Assembly: GCF_011007365.1 (NCBI RefSeq)
Contig: NZ_WFKM01000001.1
Span: forward strand, 372,001-436,000
Origin: Sphingobacterium sp. xlx-96
Lineage (GTDB): Bacteria > Bacteroidota > Bacteroidia > Sphingobacteriales > Sphingobacteriaceae
Direction of reading: 5' to 3'
DNA: 64,000 nucleotides
Shown here in pieces: positions 52,940-63,300 of the stretch. The translations under genes and the position numbers were made by a program. Numbering within the stretch: position 1 is the stretch's first letter; each line of letters opens with the position of its first letter. The notes beneath the pieces are model-generated. The model saw only the letters and a list, made by a program, of their open reading frames with translations, searched no databases and was not told where the DNA came from.

Positions 52940-53887
52940 TTGAACATGCGCTAAAAGCCACTGTCCTATATCGGAGAAAACCTGTTCTTTGTTATCTTCC
53001 TGTAGTATTTCGTGGCGCTTTTCGGCGTATATTTGTGTAGAGATATCTTTAAAACCGGCCGCTTTAAGTTGTCGTTCGGTATGGTTTATTCCTTTACTAA
53101 AGTCGCCGATAGGATCATTTTCACCGCTGACCAGAAGTATCGGGAGATTGGTTGGGATATTTGTATACCAACCTTTTTTTGTTGCTTGTAACAGTAAGGT
53201 TAATAAGGTGTAAAAGGCGTTGTTGGTAAATGGGATGCCGCAGCGACTATCTTGTTTAAATAGTCGTCTGTTGGATTTGCTGAGGCTCAGCCAGCTAGTA
53301 TCGTCAAAATCGGCTTCGTTCTGGAACTTACTGTTGTTTATTTTGCTAAAGATTCCATTGATCAGCTTACTCCGTTTCTTTGGATTGAGTTTATTTAGCA
53401 GTGACAGTAAGCTCTTAAAGATTTCGGCCCCGGGTGTCTTAGCGCCGGTACCTATCCATACACTGCCATCAAATTCAGACCCGACCCGCTGTAGTACATT
53501 GCGCGTGATAAACGATCCCATAGAATGTCCGATAATAAAATGAGGTAGCTCTGGATGCATGTTCTTCAGATGGCGGTGTACCCCTATAGCATCTGAAATT
53601 AACCGATCTTGTGGTTGCTCTTTTTGAAAATACCCCTGTGCATTGGCATGGACTGCAGTGTTGCCGTGCCCGACGTGGTCGTAGAGGAGTACAGCAAAAC
53701 CGAGGTTGCCGAGGTATTCTGCAAACTCCAGATAACGGCCGCTATGTTCTTGCATGCCATGTAGTATTAATATGGAGGCAACGATGGCTTTTTCCAACGG
53801 TTCTATATAAATGCTGTATAATCCATTTGGAGTTACGCTGTTGTCGCTGTTTGAAATATCGATATATTTTGTAGTCCTCTTTAACAT
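52922..53887 (-). CDS. Alpha/beta hydrolase, monoacylglycerol lipase-like
   Basis: A 321-residue hydrolase of the serine-aminopeptidase S33/hydrolase_4 group. The oxyanion stretch is ILHGMQEHSGRYLEFAEYL, the nucleophile elbow FIIGHSMGSFITRNVL, the acid region LLVSGENDPIGDFSKGI and the His YAEKRHEILQEDNK. This layout resembles monoacylglycerol or lysophospholipid lipases. No signal peptide. Convergent with the GNAT gene. Confidence 0.9.
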   Translation of the reverse strand: MLKRTTKYIDISNSDNSVTPNGLYSIYIEPLEKAIVASILILHGMQEHSGRYLEFAEYLGNLGFAVLLYDHVGHGNTAVHANAQGYFQKEQPQDRLISDAIGVHRHLKNMHPELPHFIIGHSMGSFITRNVLQRVGSEFDGSVWIGTGAKTPGAEIFKSLLSLLNKLNPKKRSKLINGIFSKINNSKFQNEADFDDTSWLSLSKSNRRLFKQDSRCGIPFTNNAFYTLLTLLLQATKKGWYTNIPTNLPILLVSGENDPIGDFSKGINHTERQLKAAGFKDISTQIYAEKRHEILQEDNKEQVFSDIGQWLLAHVQSVNVQ

Positions 53888-53981
53888 GAAATGAACGTTG
53901 TTGAATTTTATTCAATATACTATTTTTATAGGCTATTTCGTCACTTTTTATATACTTTAACTTTAGAGGCATTTAAGTAAG

Positions 53982-54011
53982 GAAGCCCTCCGGTTTCGTT
54001 GGGAGGGCTTC
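53982..54011 (-). terminator. GC-rich hairpin after the DUF4954 gene
   Basis: Stem GAAGCCCTCC with GGAGGGCTTC, 10 bp, immediately after the DUF4954 stop. There is no strong T run, so termination or RNA protection are both possible. Confidence 0.65.
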
Positions 54012-54018
54012 GGAACAC

Positions 54019-56202
54019 TTATTCCTGATTTAATAATTTTCTTATTCTTTCTTTAAAGACGATGTATTCTTCTTGCTGTTTGTTTAAGAAGCTGTTGTCT
54101 GCTAGTTTTCCGATTACAGTCTCCATTTCCTCCGTGGAATTGTAAGTCAGCATGCGGAACGGATTGTCATAGTCCTTTGCCCTTGATTTTTCTATTTCCT
54201 GGCAGATCCATTCCTTTGTTTTAAGACTCTGTTCAAGACAGTCCTGTATAAAATCGGTGGTCCATTCGCTGATTGGAAGGTTCGTTATTTCCGCCAAAGA
54301 GGCTATTGCATGAATAGTTTTGTCGCTTTGATACGTGCTACTCCATAGGTGATAGTGTTCATGGATGGTGCTCCAAGAATCTACTTTTCCGCTTTTTATA
54401 TCCTCGACGAGAGTCTGTACCTGTTGATTTTTAGCTAATTGTCCACCAATGTTTTCAAATTTAGCACGCTGTATATCAGTTGGATTCTGCTTGTTGTTCG
54501 ATAACTTAAAGGTTCTATTTTCGATTGCATCGGCTAGGTGTGTGCTGCCATAATAATGGATCATACGTTTAAAGATTCTGTAACAGGCTCTGACTTTTAT
54601 CAATACGACTTTTCGGGTAGAATATTCGGTATTGGTCAGGTTTATCTCTCTTTTATCAAGATCAAAATCCTGATCCTCCAGAAGCTTAAATCCTAATATT
54701 CTGGGATCCATTTGAGGATTCAAATCTGACCAGGTCTTCCCCACTGCAACTTTGATTTCATCCAATGCGTCAAACATCTCATTGATTGTATCTGGAGCCA
54801 ATACATCGTATTCGATGTGTTGATTTTTTAATGTTCTCTTGTCTCGGGATGTAAATTTGAACGTATTGCGCATTAAGGCATACATGTTGTATAAAAACCA
54901 ATATCCAGGAACTATCAATAAACGGTTTTTCTCGATGTCGTTGCTGACTAGAGAAAAGGGAATGCGGATATCTAATTCATGCAAAAAGTCTCCTTTTACT
55001 AAAAGTGTATATGACGCAAATCTAGAGTTATGTTTGATACTCACGCATAGACCGGGCCAAAACCCCCGTCCGGCAATTATCTCTCCGTCTGCAGCGCGAG
55101 AATTGTGATTAGACCCAATGGTAGCACCTGCTGCCATATTACTCTGCCCCTTGATCAGCGCTGCACAAAGGAATGAATTGTTATGATGCTGTTCGTGAGC
55201 GGGAAATAAGAGCGAGTTCAGGACTTCACAACATGAGATGGTTGAGTTGTCACCCAGAAAAGAGTTAATCAAGCGTGCTCCATACTTTAGCTGTGAATGG
55301 GAAGAGAGAATAAAACGAACTGCTTTTACACCATAAAATATTCTACATCCGTAGCCTATTATGCCGTTTACGATTTCACAGCCTTCGCCAATTTGGGTAA
55401 ACGCTTCTTCACTGGAATTTATTGTGACATTTTTGAGCTTATTTACTCCTTTGATATAGCTAAAGGGGCCTATTTTAACATCTTTTATGGTATTCGAGTT
55501 TTTCAGAACAACATGATCTGCGATGGTGCTGTAGTAACCTCTTTTTTTGGAAAAGCTATTGTCTGTTATCTCAACTAATCTATTCTGAAAGGTGCTATCA
55601 TTGCGATAGCGTGACCACAAATAGACATCGGCAGCCTGCATTCCATCAAAAGGAATTACGGATCGACCTCCGTTTTCATTACAGAGCTCCATCCATATTC
55701 GCTTTTCCGGGTGCTCGTCGTCTTTGAGAATCCCATTTCCAAATTTAGCACTGTTACTACTTTCCATTTCATTGATGTTGGAAAGTATAACACTATCTCC
55801 GATAATAAAATGGGACATGTAACGGACATGATGTATAGCGGAGTATGCACCAATGTCTGAGCTTACAATAGTCGAGTTGTATATACCACAAGGGAGACGA
55901 AGATCTCTATAGGAAAGATATGCCTGAAGCATTGGCCCGATACGGACTAATCCATAGAATTTTGAGCTTTGAATCTGTTCTGGAAAAAATGGATCGCTAA
56001 CGAGCACCTCCGACCAATTGGAACTGTAGTTAAGTTGATCCGTAAGTTTTTTTACCTCTAGGCTTGTCAATGGACGGAAGACCTTTTCTGTACCCAACTG
56101 TTCATTCCTAATATAGTATTCATCGGCCTGAGCCGGAATATGCTTCGGAGAAATAAAGCCATATCCAAGATTGGCTAAAGGTTCTTGTGTGATGAAGGTC
56201 AT
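54019..56202 (-). CDS. DUF4954 family protein with hexapeptide-repeat beta-helix
   Basis: A 727-residue protein known mainly as DUF4954 in Bacteroidota. Residues about 90-390 are a left-handed beta-helix in hexapeptide-like turns (IVSSDIGAYSAIHHVRYMSHFIIGDSVILSNI broken into shorter turns, later LINSFLGDNSTISCCEVLNSL and GQSNMAAGATIGSNHNSRAA). Such helices typify sugar-nucleotide acyltransferases. The C-terminal half is helical. It begins one base after the glmS stop, so it is almost certainly co-expressed with GlmS. A role in hexosamine metabolism is inferred; the reaction is unknown. Confidence 0.88.
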   Translation of the reverse strand: MTFITQEPLANLGYGFISPKHIPAQADEYYIRNEQLGTEKVFRPLTSLEVKKLTDQLNYSSNWSEVLVSDPFFPEQIQSSKFYGLVRIGPMLQAYLSYRDLRLPCGIYNSTIVSSDIGAYSAIHHVRYMSHFIIGDSVILSNINEMESSNSAKFGNGILKDDEHPEKRIWMELCNENGGRSVIPFDGMQAADVYLWSRYRNDSTFQNRLVEITDNSFSKKRGYYSTIADHVVLKNSNTIKDVKIGPFSYIKGVNKLKNVTINSSEEAFTQIGEGCEIVNGIIGYGCRIFYGVKAVRFILSSHSQLKYGARLINSFLGDNSTISCCEVLNSLLFPAHEQHHNNSFLCAALIKGQSNMAAGATIGSNHNSRAADGEIIAGRGFWPGLCVSIKHNSRFASYTLLVKGDFLHELDIRIPFSLVSNDIEKNRLLIVPGYWFLYNMYALMRNTFKFTSRDKRTLKNQHIEYDVLAPDTINEMFDALDEIKVAVGKTWSDLNPQMDPRILGFKLLEDQDFDLDKREINLTNTEYSTRKVVLIKVRACYRIFKRMIHYYGSTHLADAIENRTFKLSNNKQNPTDIQRAKFENIGGQLAKNQQVQTLVEDIKSGKVDSWSTIHEHYHLWSSTYQSDKTIHAIASLAEITNLPISEWTTDFIQDCLEQSLKTKEWICQEIEKSRAKDYDNPFRMLTYNSTEEMETVIGKLADNSFLNKQQEEYIVFKERIRKLLNQE

Positions 56203-56203
56203 A

Positions 56204-58045
56204 CTACTCTACTGTTACGGATTTGGCTAAGTTTCGAGGTTTGTCCACGTCACAGCCTCTCGCAATACCTATATAATACGCTAATAATTGTAATGGAATT
56301 GTAGAGAGTATTGGAGCGACAATTTCGTGCGCTTCGGGAATCTCGATAACATCGTCAGATAGGGAGGAGGCGAGCTTGTCATCACGGGATACTAAAGATA
56401 TAAGCTGCCCTGAACGTGCCTTGATCTCTTGCATATTGCTGATGATTTTTTCATGGATTTTATCTTTTGTAGCGATGAATAATACCGGAAGATTCTTATC
56501 AACTAGTGCTATAGGTCCATGTTTCATCTCTGCAGCAGGATAGCCTTCGGCGTGGATGTAGGATATCTCTTTGAGCTTTAAGGCTCCCTCGAGTGCTATA
56601 GGGAAATTGTAGCCACGTCCTAGGTACAGAAAATCTCTGGCATTGGCGTATTTATATGCTATGGCTTTAATTGTTTCGATCTGCGTATCCAGTATTTCTT
56701 GGGTTTTTTTGGGGATGAGTTGAAGTTCGCGTACCAATAATTCTGCTTGTTCAGGAGCTATTTTTTGTTTGTATTTGGCAAGTTTAATAGCAAAAAGCAA
56801 TAATGCCACGAGTTGTGTGGTGAAGGCTTTCGTGCTGGCCACCCCAATTTCTGGGCCTGCATGGGTGTATATCCCTGAATCGGAGAGTCGGGCAATAGAA
56901 GAACCAACAACATTTACTATTCCAAATATAGTTGCGCCATGTTGTTTGGCGTTTTCCAAAGCGACTAACGTATCTGCTGTCTCACCACTTTGGGAAATAG
57001 CAATAATAACGTCTTCTTTATCAATTATAGGGTTTCTGTATCTAAATTCTGATGCATACTCGACCTCGACAGGAATCCGACATAATTCCTCAATCCAATA
57101 TTCAGCAAGTAAGGCCGCATGCCAGCTGGTACCACATGCTACAATAATGATTCTATGGGCTGATAGAAGTTGGTCCTTAACCCTCTCAAGACCACTTAAC
57201 GTTATTTGATGGGTATCCGCATCAACCCTTCCTCTAAGACAATCTTTAATAGCTTTAGGTTGCTCCACTATTTCTTTCAGCATAAAGTGTGGATATCCCG
57301 CCTTTTCTATACTAGCGAGCTCCATGTCGAGTTGCTGAATAAATGGGGTTACTTGTTCGTTGCCTAGATTTTTGAGTATAAGCTCGTCTGGTCTTATAAT
57401 AGCGAGTTCATAATCGTTGATGTACACTACTTCTTTGGTATGCCCAAGCATTGGAGAAGCATCTGAGCCTAAGAAATGTTCGCCCTGGCCGATACCTATG
57501 ACCAATGGGCTACCTTTGCGTGCTGCTATTATGGTGTCTGGCGTGTCCTGATCCAGTACGAGTATAACGTAGGCTCCTGTAATGCGTTTGAGCGCAATTC
57601 GGATTGCTTCTTCTAGGGGACAGTCGTTGTTGATCTTTATATCTTCAATAAAATTGAGAAGGACTTCGGAATCGGTTTCACTTTTAAAAACATATCCTTT
57701 TTTGAGTAACTCTTCTTTAATCGAAGCATAGTTTTCGATGATTCCATTGTGTACGAGGGCTAGCTTGCCACTTTGGGACGAATGGGGATGTGCGTTATAG
57801 TCTGAAGGTACGCCGTGTGTCGCCCATCTGGTATGTCCAATCCCTGTTGTAGACGAAAGGTCTGTCGATTTGATCAGTTCCTCTAAAGCTGCGACTTTTC
57901 CAGCGGTTTTGGAAATCAGTAACGCTTGTTGCGAATGAAGTGCAATACCTGCACTGTCGTATCCGCGGTATTCAAGTTTGTGCAATCCTTCTATCAAGTA
58001 AGGATATGCTTCACGATGGCCTACATAGCCAACAATTCCACACAT
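56204..58045 (-). CDS. glmS: Glutamine:fructose-6-phosphate aminotransferase
   Basis: A 613-residue enzyme that makes glucosamine-6-phosphate. It begins MCGIVGYVGHREAY, so Cys2 is the glutaminase nucleophile; GIGHTRWATHGVPSDYNAHP follows. Two SIS domains contain VACGTSWHAALLAEYWIEEL, AISQSGETADTLVAL and ASTKAFTTQLVALLL. The C-terminal DKPRNLAKSVTVE is the standard end. It feeds peptidoglycan and lipid A synthesis via the GlmU-like gene at 38863. A promoter-like TAATTTTG lies 30 bases upstream. Confidence 0.97.
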   Translation of the reverse strand: MCGIVGYVGHREAYPYLIEGLHKLEYRGYDSAGIALHSQQALLISKTAGKVAALEELIKSTDLSSTTGIGHTRWATHGVPSDYNAHPHSSQSGKLALVHNGIIENYASIKEELLKKGYVFKSETDSEVLLNFIEDIKINNDCPLEEAIRIALKRITGAYVILVLDQDTPDTIIAARKGSPLVIGIGQGEHFLGSDASPMLGHTKEVVYINDYELAIIRPDELILKNLGNEQVTPFIQQLDMELASIEKAGYPHFMLKEIVEQPKAIKDCLRGRVDADTHQITLSGLERVKDQLLSAHRIIIVACGTSWHAALLAEYWIEELCRIPVEVEYASEFRYRNPIIDKEDVIIAISQSGETADTLVALENAKQHGATIFGIVNVVGSSIARLSDSGIYTHAGPEIGVASTKAFTTQLVALLLFAIKLAKYKQKIAPEQAELLVRELQLIPKKTQEILDTQIETIKAIAYKYANARDFLYLGRGYNFPIALEGALKLKEISYIHAEGYPAAEMKHGPIALVDKNLPVLFIATKDKIHEKIISNMQEIKARSGQLISLVSRDDKLASSLSDDVIEIPEAHEIVAPILSTIPLQLLAYYIGIARGCDVDKPRNLAKSVTVE

Positions 58046-58075
58046 AGTATCAAGTTTAATCTGTTAATAGGAAGT

Positions 58076-58083
58076 CAAAATTA
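58076..58083 (-). promoter_or_regulatory. Putative -7 element of glmS
   Basis: On the minus strand TAATTTTG, an exact TAnnTTTG match, 31 bases before the glmS start. Confidence 0.5.
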
Positions 58084-58352
58084 TGAATTTTCGATAAAAC
58101 AATCGATTGCGTAACGTTTTTTAACAAAAAAATATTTTTTACATAAGATAGGTGGTAAAATGGAAATTTTTGGGAGTAGATGCTGTTAATATGCTATTGT
58201 TAGGAACTTTGCCTGTCCGGTATCTGAAAAATGGAAAGCGTAAAATAGGTGTTACATCTATTTTGATGTCTCAAGGAATAGTCTATTTTTCCTCAATTGA
58301 AGGTCTTTTAGGATGAGGAGAGCTACAAAATTTTATATTCGAACGCAATTAT

Positions 58353-58384
58353 ATTGCGTATAGTGGTAAATTTATGTAGGTTTG
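58353..58384 (+). promoter_or_regulatory. Promoter before the RND-system operon
   Basis: ATTG (58353-58356), 20 bases, then TAGGTTTG (58377-58384), a good -33/-7 pair with one mismatch. The predicted start is at about 58391, near the ATG at 58390. The rest of the 344-base gap 58046-58389 shows no gene. Confidence 0.6.
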
Positions 58385-58389
58385 CCTTG

Positions 58390-58773
58390 ATGAATAATCT
58401 TGGTGTCATAAAAAATAGTCCGTTCGCATTCTTTTTGCGGATCGTGGGGATTTTTATGGTTTTTATTTTGACCTCTTGTCCGATAAAAGCATCTATCAAG
58501 CAAAATTCTACGCAACAGACTTCTTCCGGATTAAGTATAAAGCAATCTAAACTTATGAATTCGTCTGAAGTTCGGTGTGTGTTAGACGGAAAAGAGCGTG
58601 TAGCAAAGGTTATCAATTCGGAGAGGGAGCTCTCGCCAGCTGTATTCCTCATAGCTTTCTTCTGTCTCCTATTTTTAAGCGTTTCTAAGAATAACGCTAA
58701 AATTCGCTTACCACAAGTTCCTCGTTCGGGGACCAATAATCTTTTCATATTCATTAATCGACTCAATTTATAG
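58390..58773 (+). CDS. Small membrane protein upstream of the RND efflux genes
   Basis: A 127-residue protein if started at 58390. An N-terminal helix (SPFAFFLRIVGIFMVFILTS) may be a signal or anchor, then a polar Ser/Gln-rich middle and a second helix (AVFLIAFFCLLFLSV). With the start at 58456, the segment VFILTSC becomes a short lipobox-like signal. The predicted transcription start at 58391 favours this later start or a leaderless transcript. I recognise no family. It lies 67 bases before the TolC gene of the RND system and probably belongs to the same unit. Confidence 0.5.
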   Translation: MNNLGVIKNSPFAFFLRIVGIFMVFILTSCPIKASIKQNSTQQTSSGLSIKQSKLMNSSEVRCVLDGKERVAKVINSERELSPAVFLIAFFCLLFLSVSKNNAKIRLPQVPRSGTNNLFIFINRLNL

Positions 58774-58840
58774 CATTCAGACACATTGACCGCCTAAGGG
58801 CTTTTTTATAATTGTGTTTATGTACTATAAAATTTAATTC

Positions 58841-60196
58841 ATGATCAACAAGTTATGGACTTGTTTGCTCGTTATGGTAGCTGCACTTATCTCTAGTGAT
58901 GTATATGGGCAGGTGCTTCAGAACTATTGGCAACAAGCTAAAGTAAACTATAAGGGATTTTCTATTAAAGACCGGGAAATCGGCATTGCCCGGTTGGACA
59001 GTGCCGCGGCGTTGGAAAGGTATAAGCCTCAGGTTTGGCTTCAATATCAACAAGGACTTAGCTCTTTAAATAATGTGTCGGGCGCATTCTACCCCATGCC
59101 CGGTATTTTCAATATCTCAGGTTCCAATGCCCTGGGCAGTAGCGCAAACACCTTCAATCAGTATGCTACGAGTAGCCTTAATTGGGATCTAGTCAATTTC
59201 GGGCGTAAAAATATGGATAGAAATCTAGGAGCTGCTGCGGTAAAGCGCTCGATTTGGGAATCTAATCAGTATGAGCTCTTGATACAGCAGGAGCTTTCCC
59301 AACGGTACATCAATTTTTTATACTATCAAACGCTTTTTAATTGGTATCAAGTACACCTGAAGAGATACCGGGATATCTTAGAGTTGACACGGGATTTAGC
59401 GGTAAGTGGTATTATCCCTAGTGCAGATACACTTCTCGTCTCCTCTTCGTTAAATAATGTTTTGTCTGAGCTGTCACAGGTATCGGGCCAGCTTAAAGGC
59501 AGCGTGTATGCTTTGTCAGAGTTTGTGGGTGATGCTATAGATACTGCTGCAGGCCGAGCGGATCGCTTCTTTACACTATTGGAAGGTAACACTCCTGGAT
59601 TAATCCTTCAGCCTGTTTTAGAAATAAAGAAAGTAGAATCTGAAAAGCTGGATTATTTGGTGGAGAAATCAAAGCGACAGACTCTACCACGTGTGCTGGG
59701 GATAGGAGCGGTCTCCAGTCGTAGCTCGGGCGTGTCCCCAGAAGGTTTCGCGTCCAATAATTACGGTGACCTGTTTAGGAATTATGCACACAATTACTTT
59801 GTTGGAGTAGGTGTCAGTTGGAATCTGCAACAGTTGTTTACCGCAAAATCGGACCAAAAGATTTTTGAGGCGAAACGCCAAAAAGTCAACGAAGAGTATC
59901 AGGTATTGGATAGAGAAATTGAAAAGCGTGTATTGGATCTGGACACACAGGAAAAGCGGACTGCTGACGGTTTGATAGACTCCGACAGAAGCAAAAAAGA
60001 GGCTTCAGAAGCCTATGATATGTACAGGGTACGGTATGAAGGTGGATTAATCAATTTGGCGGAACTTTTGCAGGTACAGGCCATTTTGCTTCAAAATGAA
60101 AAGCAGAATCTTCTACAGTATTACAACTATTGGAATATTGTAATAAAGCGATCTTTCCTGGAAGCAGACTTTAATCCGGTCATCCAACATTTTTAA
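58841..60196 (+). CDS. TolC-family outer membrane channel of the RND system
   Basis: A 451-residue outer membrane efflux protein with a signal peptide (about 1-23). The typical helical pairs include AVSGIIPSADTLLVSSSLNN and MYRVRYEGGLINLAELLQVQ near the end. It pairs with the RND pump and adaptor that follow. It is distinct from the TolC at 48840. Copy F separates it from the RND gene. Confidence 0.9.
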   Translation: MINKLWTCLLVMVAALISSDVYGQVLQNYWQQAKVNYKGFSIKDREIGIARLDSAAALERYKPQVWLQYQQGLSSLNNVSGAFYPMPGIFNISGSNALGSSANTFNQYATSSLNWDLVNFGRKNMDRNLGAAAVKRSIWESNQYELLIQQELSQRYINFLYYQTLFNWYQVHLKRYRDILELTRDLAVSGIIPSADTLLVSSSLNNVLSELSQVSGQLKGSVYALSEFVGDAIDTAAGRADRFFTLLEGNTPGLILQPVLEIKKVESEKLDYLVEKSKRQTLPRVLGIGAVSSRSSGVSPEGFASNNYGDLFRNYAHNYFVGVGVSWNLQQLFTAKSDQKIFEAKRQKVNEEYQVLDREIEKRVLDLDTQEKRTADGLIDSDRSKKEASEAYDMYRVRYEGGLINLAELLQVQAILLQNEKQNLLQYYNYWNIVIKRSFLEADFNPVIQHF

Positions 60197-60262
60197 TCAA
60201 TGATAAGGATATGAAATATCCATGTAGCACAGGCTACACAAACACAAATGCGTATAGTTTGG

Positions 60263-60280
60263 ATCCGCCGGCTGGCGGAT
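60263..60280 (+). repeat. Palindrome ATCCGCC-GGCT-GGCGGAT in copy F, first unit
   Basis: Seven-bp arms identical to those at 48776-48793 and 60300-60319, with a GGCT centre. Confidence 0.75.
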
Positions 60281-60299
60281 GGCCGTTGAAAATCAAACC

Positions 60300-60319
60300 G
60301 ATCCGCCAACTGGCGGATC
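60300..60319 (+). repeat. Palindrome GATCCGCC-AACT-GGCGGATC in copy F, second unit
   Basis: Eight-bp arms around an AACT centre, 20 bases after the first unit. Confidence 0.75.
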
Positions 60320-60338
60320 ACGAAGTAACTATTTACAT

Positions 60339-63300
60339 ATGAATATTATTAGAACAGCGCTGAGGAAGCCTATTGCATTCATTATGGTGATCATAGCGAT
60401 TGCATATTTTTCCTGGCCCGTGATCCAAAAGATAAAAATTGACATCTTTCCCGAGATAGAGTCGCCTGCTATGTACATAGCAATGCCTTACGGCGGATTA
60501 TCTCCGGCTTATATGGATGGTTTTATGGCCAATGAGTTTCAAAAGGTTTTACTTTTTGTCAATGGCGTTAAAGAAATGGATTTTAAAAGTATCCAAGGGC
60601 TTTCGTTGATGAAGTTGACATTTTATCCAGGAACGGACATGTCTCAAGCCTCTGCCGAGTTGAGTATGCAGGTGTCCCGTGCCATGGGGTTTTTACCTCC
60701 TGGAGCCGTGCCGCCTATGGTAGTTCGTTTTGATGGTAGCTCACTTCCTGTGGGGCAATTGGTATTTGATAGTGAGAAGCATTCGGTAACCGAGTTGCAA
60801 ACCATGGCAATCACGAAGGTGCGGCCTATGTTTGTGAATATACCTGGAATTACTGCGCCAGCCCCTTTTGGGGGTAATATGCGTAGTCTGGTCGTGAATA
60901 TTGATCCACAAAAGATGAAAGCCTCTAGCCTTAGTCCAGAGGAGATTACCTTGGCCATAACCAAAAACTCGGTGCCATCGCCGGCTGGAAATGTACGATT
61001 GGGTGATAAAAACCTGATGGCTCCCATCAATTCTATCGCTGATGGGGTCGAAGAGTTCTTGCAAACGCCGATTAAGGCCGTAGCTGGCGGTACACTATTG
61101 GTCGGAGATGTCGCGACAGTCGTGGACGCAGCAGATCAAACAGTGGGGTATGCATTGATAAATGGAAAGCGCTCGGTGTACCTTCCCATCATAAAAAAGC
61201 CTGATGCCTCCACATTAACGGCGGTCGATAACCTGAAAAAATCGCTGCCTATGTTGGAAAACCTCTTGCCGGAGGGTGTTAAGATTAGTTATGCTTTTGA
61301 TCAATCGGTTTATATATCGAGATCACTATCTAACCTGATTTTTGAAGGAGCGTTGGGAGCGCTTCTGACGGGACTTATGGTTTTCCTTTTTTTGGGTGAT
61401 GTACGTGGTGCGTTAATCGTTGTCTTAACTATCCCTATTGCTATTATTACAGCGGTGATAACGCTATATTTCTTTGGACAGAGTGTGAATATCATGACGT
61501 TGAGCGGTTTGGCCCTATCAATAGGTATTTTGGTGGATGAGGCTACGGTGACGATAGAAAATATTCACCAACATATGGAATTGGGTAAATCGAAGCCTAG
61601 GGCCATTTTGGATGCGCTTTTGGAAATATCTGCTCCTAAGCTGTTAATCTTACTTAGTATCTTGGCTGTACTTACCCCTGCATTTATGATGAGTGGTATC
61701 CCTAGGGATATGTTCATGCCTTTATCGTTGGCCGTTGCTTTCGCGATGATAGCATCCTTTATCGCTTCCCAGACTTTCGTGCCTATCATGGCTAATTGGA
61801 TCATGAAATCCAAAACACATGGACAATTTGTCCGTAAGAAGCGTTCTTTTATGGAACGTATCAATGTTAAGTATGCTTTTTTAGTTCGTTCGCTCGTCCG
61901 TAGGTCTATGTTGCCTACTATGGGCTACCTGATCTTGAGTATTGGCGCTATTTTTCTAATGTTTTCGTTATTGGGCACTGATATTCTTCCAAGATCGGAA
62001 GGAGGGGACTTTCAGCTACGGATAAGGCTACCTGAAGGAACGCGACTGGAGACGAGTGAAGAAACAGTTCGTAAGATTGGAGAGTCCATTACAGAAATGC
62101 TACCTGTAAATAGCGTCAAGATGAGCTCTGCATTTGTAGGCATGCATCCTTCTGCAAACCCAATAAACCCCATTTTTTTGTTCAACAGTACAACAGGAGA
62201 GGGGGTTCTGCAGTTGTCGCTGAATAAGAAACTGATCGGCCTAAAGAATGACGAACTTAAGGAGCAGATACGTGAACGGATCCGTGAAAAATTTCCTTCG
62301 GTGGTTCTAAATTTTGAACCGATGGAGTTGATGGATAAAATTATTGGGCAGGGAGCTATGACACCGGTAGAAGTTAAAGTGAGCGCGCCGCAACTTCAGG
62401 CCGCGGAATCTTACGCTAAAAAGTTGGTTTCTAAGTTGTCTGCTTATGGGTTCTTGAGAGACGTGCAGATTGCAGAACCACTGCACTACCCAGTGATTGA
62501 CATCAAACTGGATAGAACCCGTCTGGCTCAGTTTGGACTAACGGTACAACAGGTGTCTAGAAATATTTCAGCGACAACATCGTCAACGCGATTTACAGAT
62601 AAAAATCTATGGGTGGATCCAAAGTCTGGTTTGGTATTCCAGGTTCAGGTTCAAGTGCCCGAGAATTTAATCCAGGCCGTAGAAGATCTGCGCGCTATGC
62701 CTTTACAAAAAGGCCAAGGTTATCCGATACTTGAAGATGTAGCGACTATTACATATAGTACGGTGGCTGGTCAGGTGAATCGGCGGGGCCCCAATCGTTA
62801 TGTCACGATATTGGCAGATCTCCATAAAACGGATTTAGGTACAGCAAACACGGCTGTCGATCAGGCTATTTTAGAAATTGGAGATTTACCCAAAGGAATG
62901 CGTATATGGAAAGAAGGTACCTTGCCCTTGCTGGAAGAGACCCTGTCTGGATTATTAATAGGGTTGTCTATTGCTATCGTTGTTATTTTCTTTATGATGA
63001 GCGCTTATTATCAATCTATCCGTATTAGCTTGGTCATTCTTTCCGTGATACCTGCTGTAATTGCGGGCAGTTCGTTTTTTATCTGGGTTTTTGGCAGTAC
63101 ATTGAACCTGCAGTCTTACATGGGAATCATCATGTCTATCGGGGTGTCTGTCTCGAATGCTGTGTTGTTAGTCAATCAGGCAGAACAGAACCGCAAAACC
63201 TATTTTATATCGGCCCAGTTTGCGGCTATTGTTGCTGCAAAATCCCGTTTACGCCCTATTCTGATGACTGCAGCAGCAATGATCGCAGGGATGATTCCTA

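Larger units (their letters stand above)
60211..60338 (+). repeat. Start-codon-associated intergenic element, copy F (before the RND gene)
   Basis: It starts ATGAAATATCCATG and has a perfect stem TGTAGC/GCTACA with a four-base loop ACAG, then ACAAACACAAATG. Two ATCCGCC/GGCGGAT palindromes (60263-60280 and 60300-60319) occupy the right part. Tail box GTTGAAAATCAAACC, then AACTATTTACATATG at the RND start (60339). Confidence 0.8.

Noticed and set aside
60279-60338. Upstream extension of the RND protein
   Set aside because: The extension reads through copy F including a palindrome (PPTGGSRSN region), while the RND family starts at MNIIRTALRKP.
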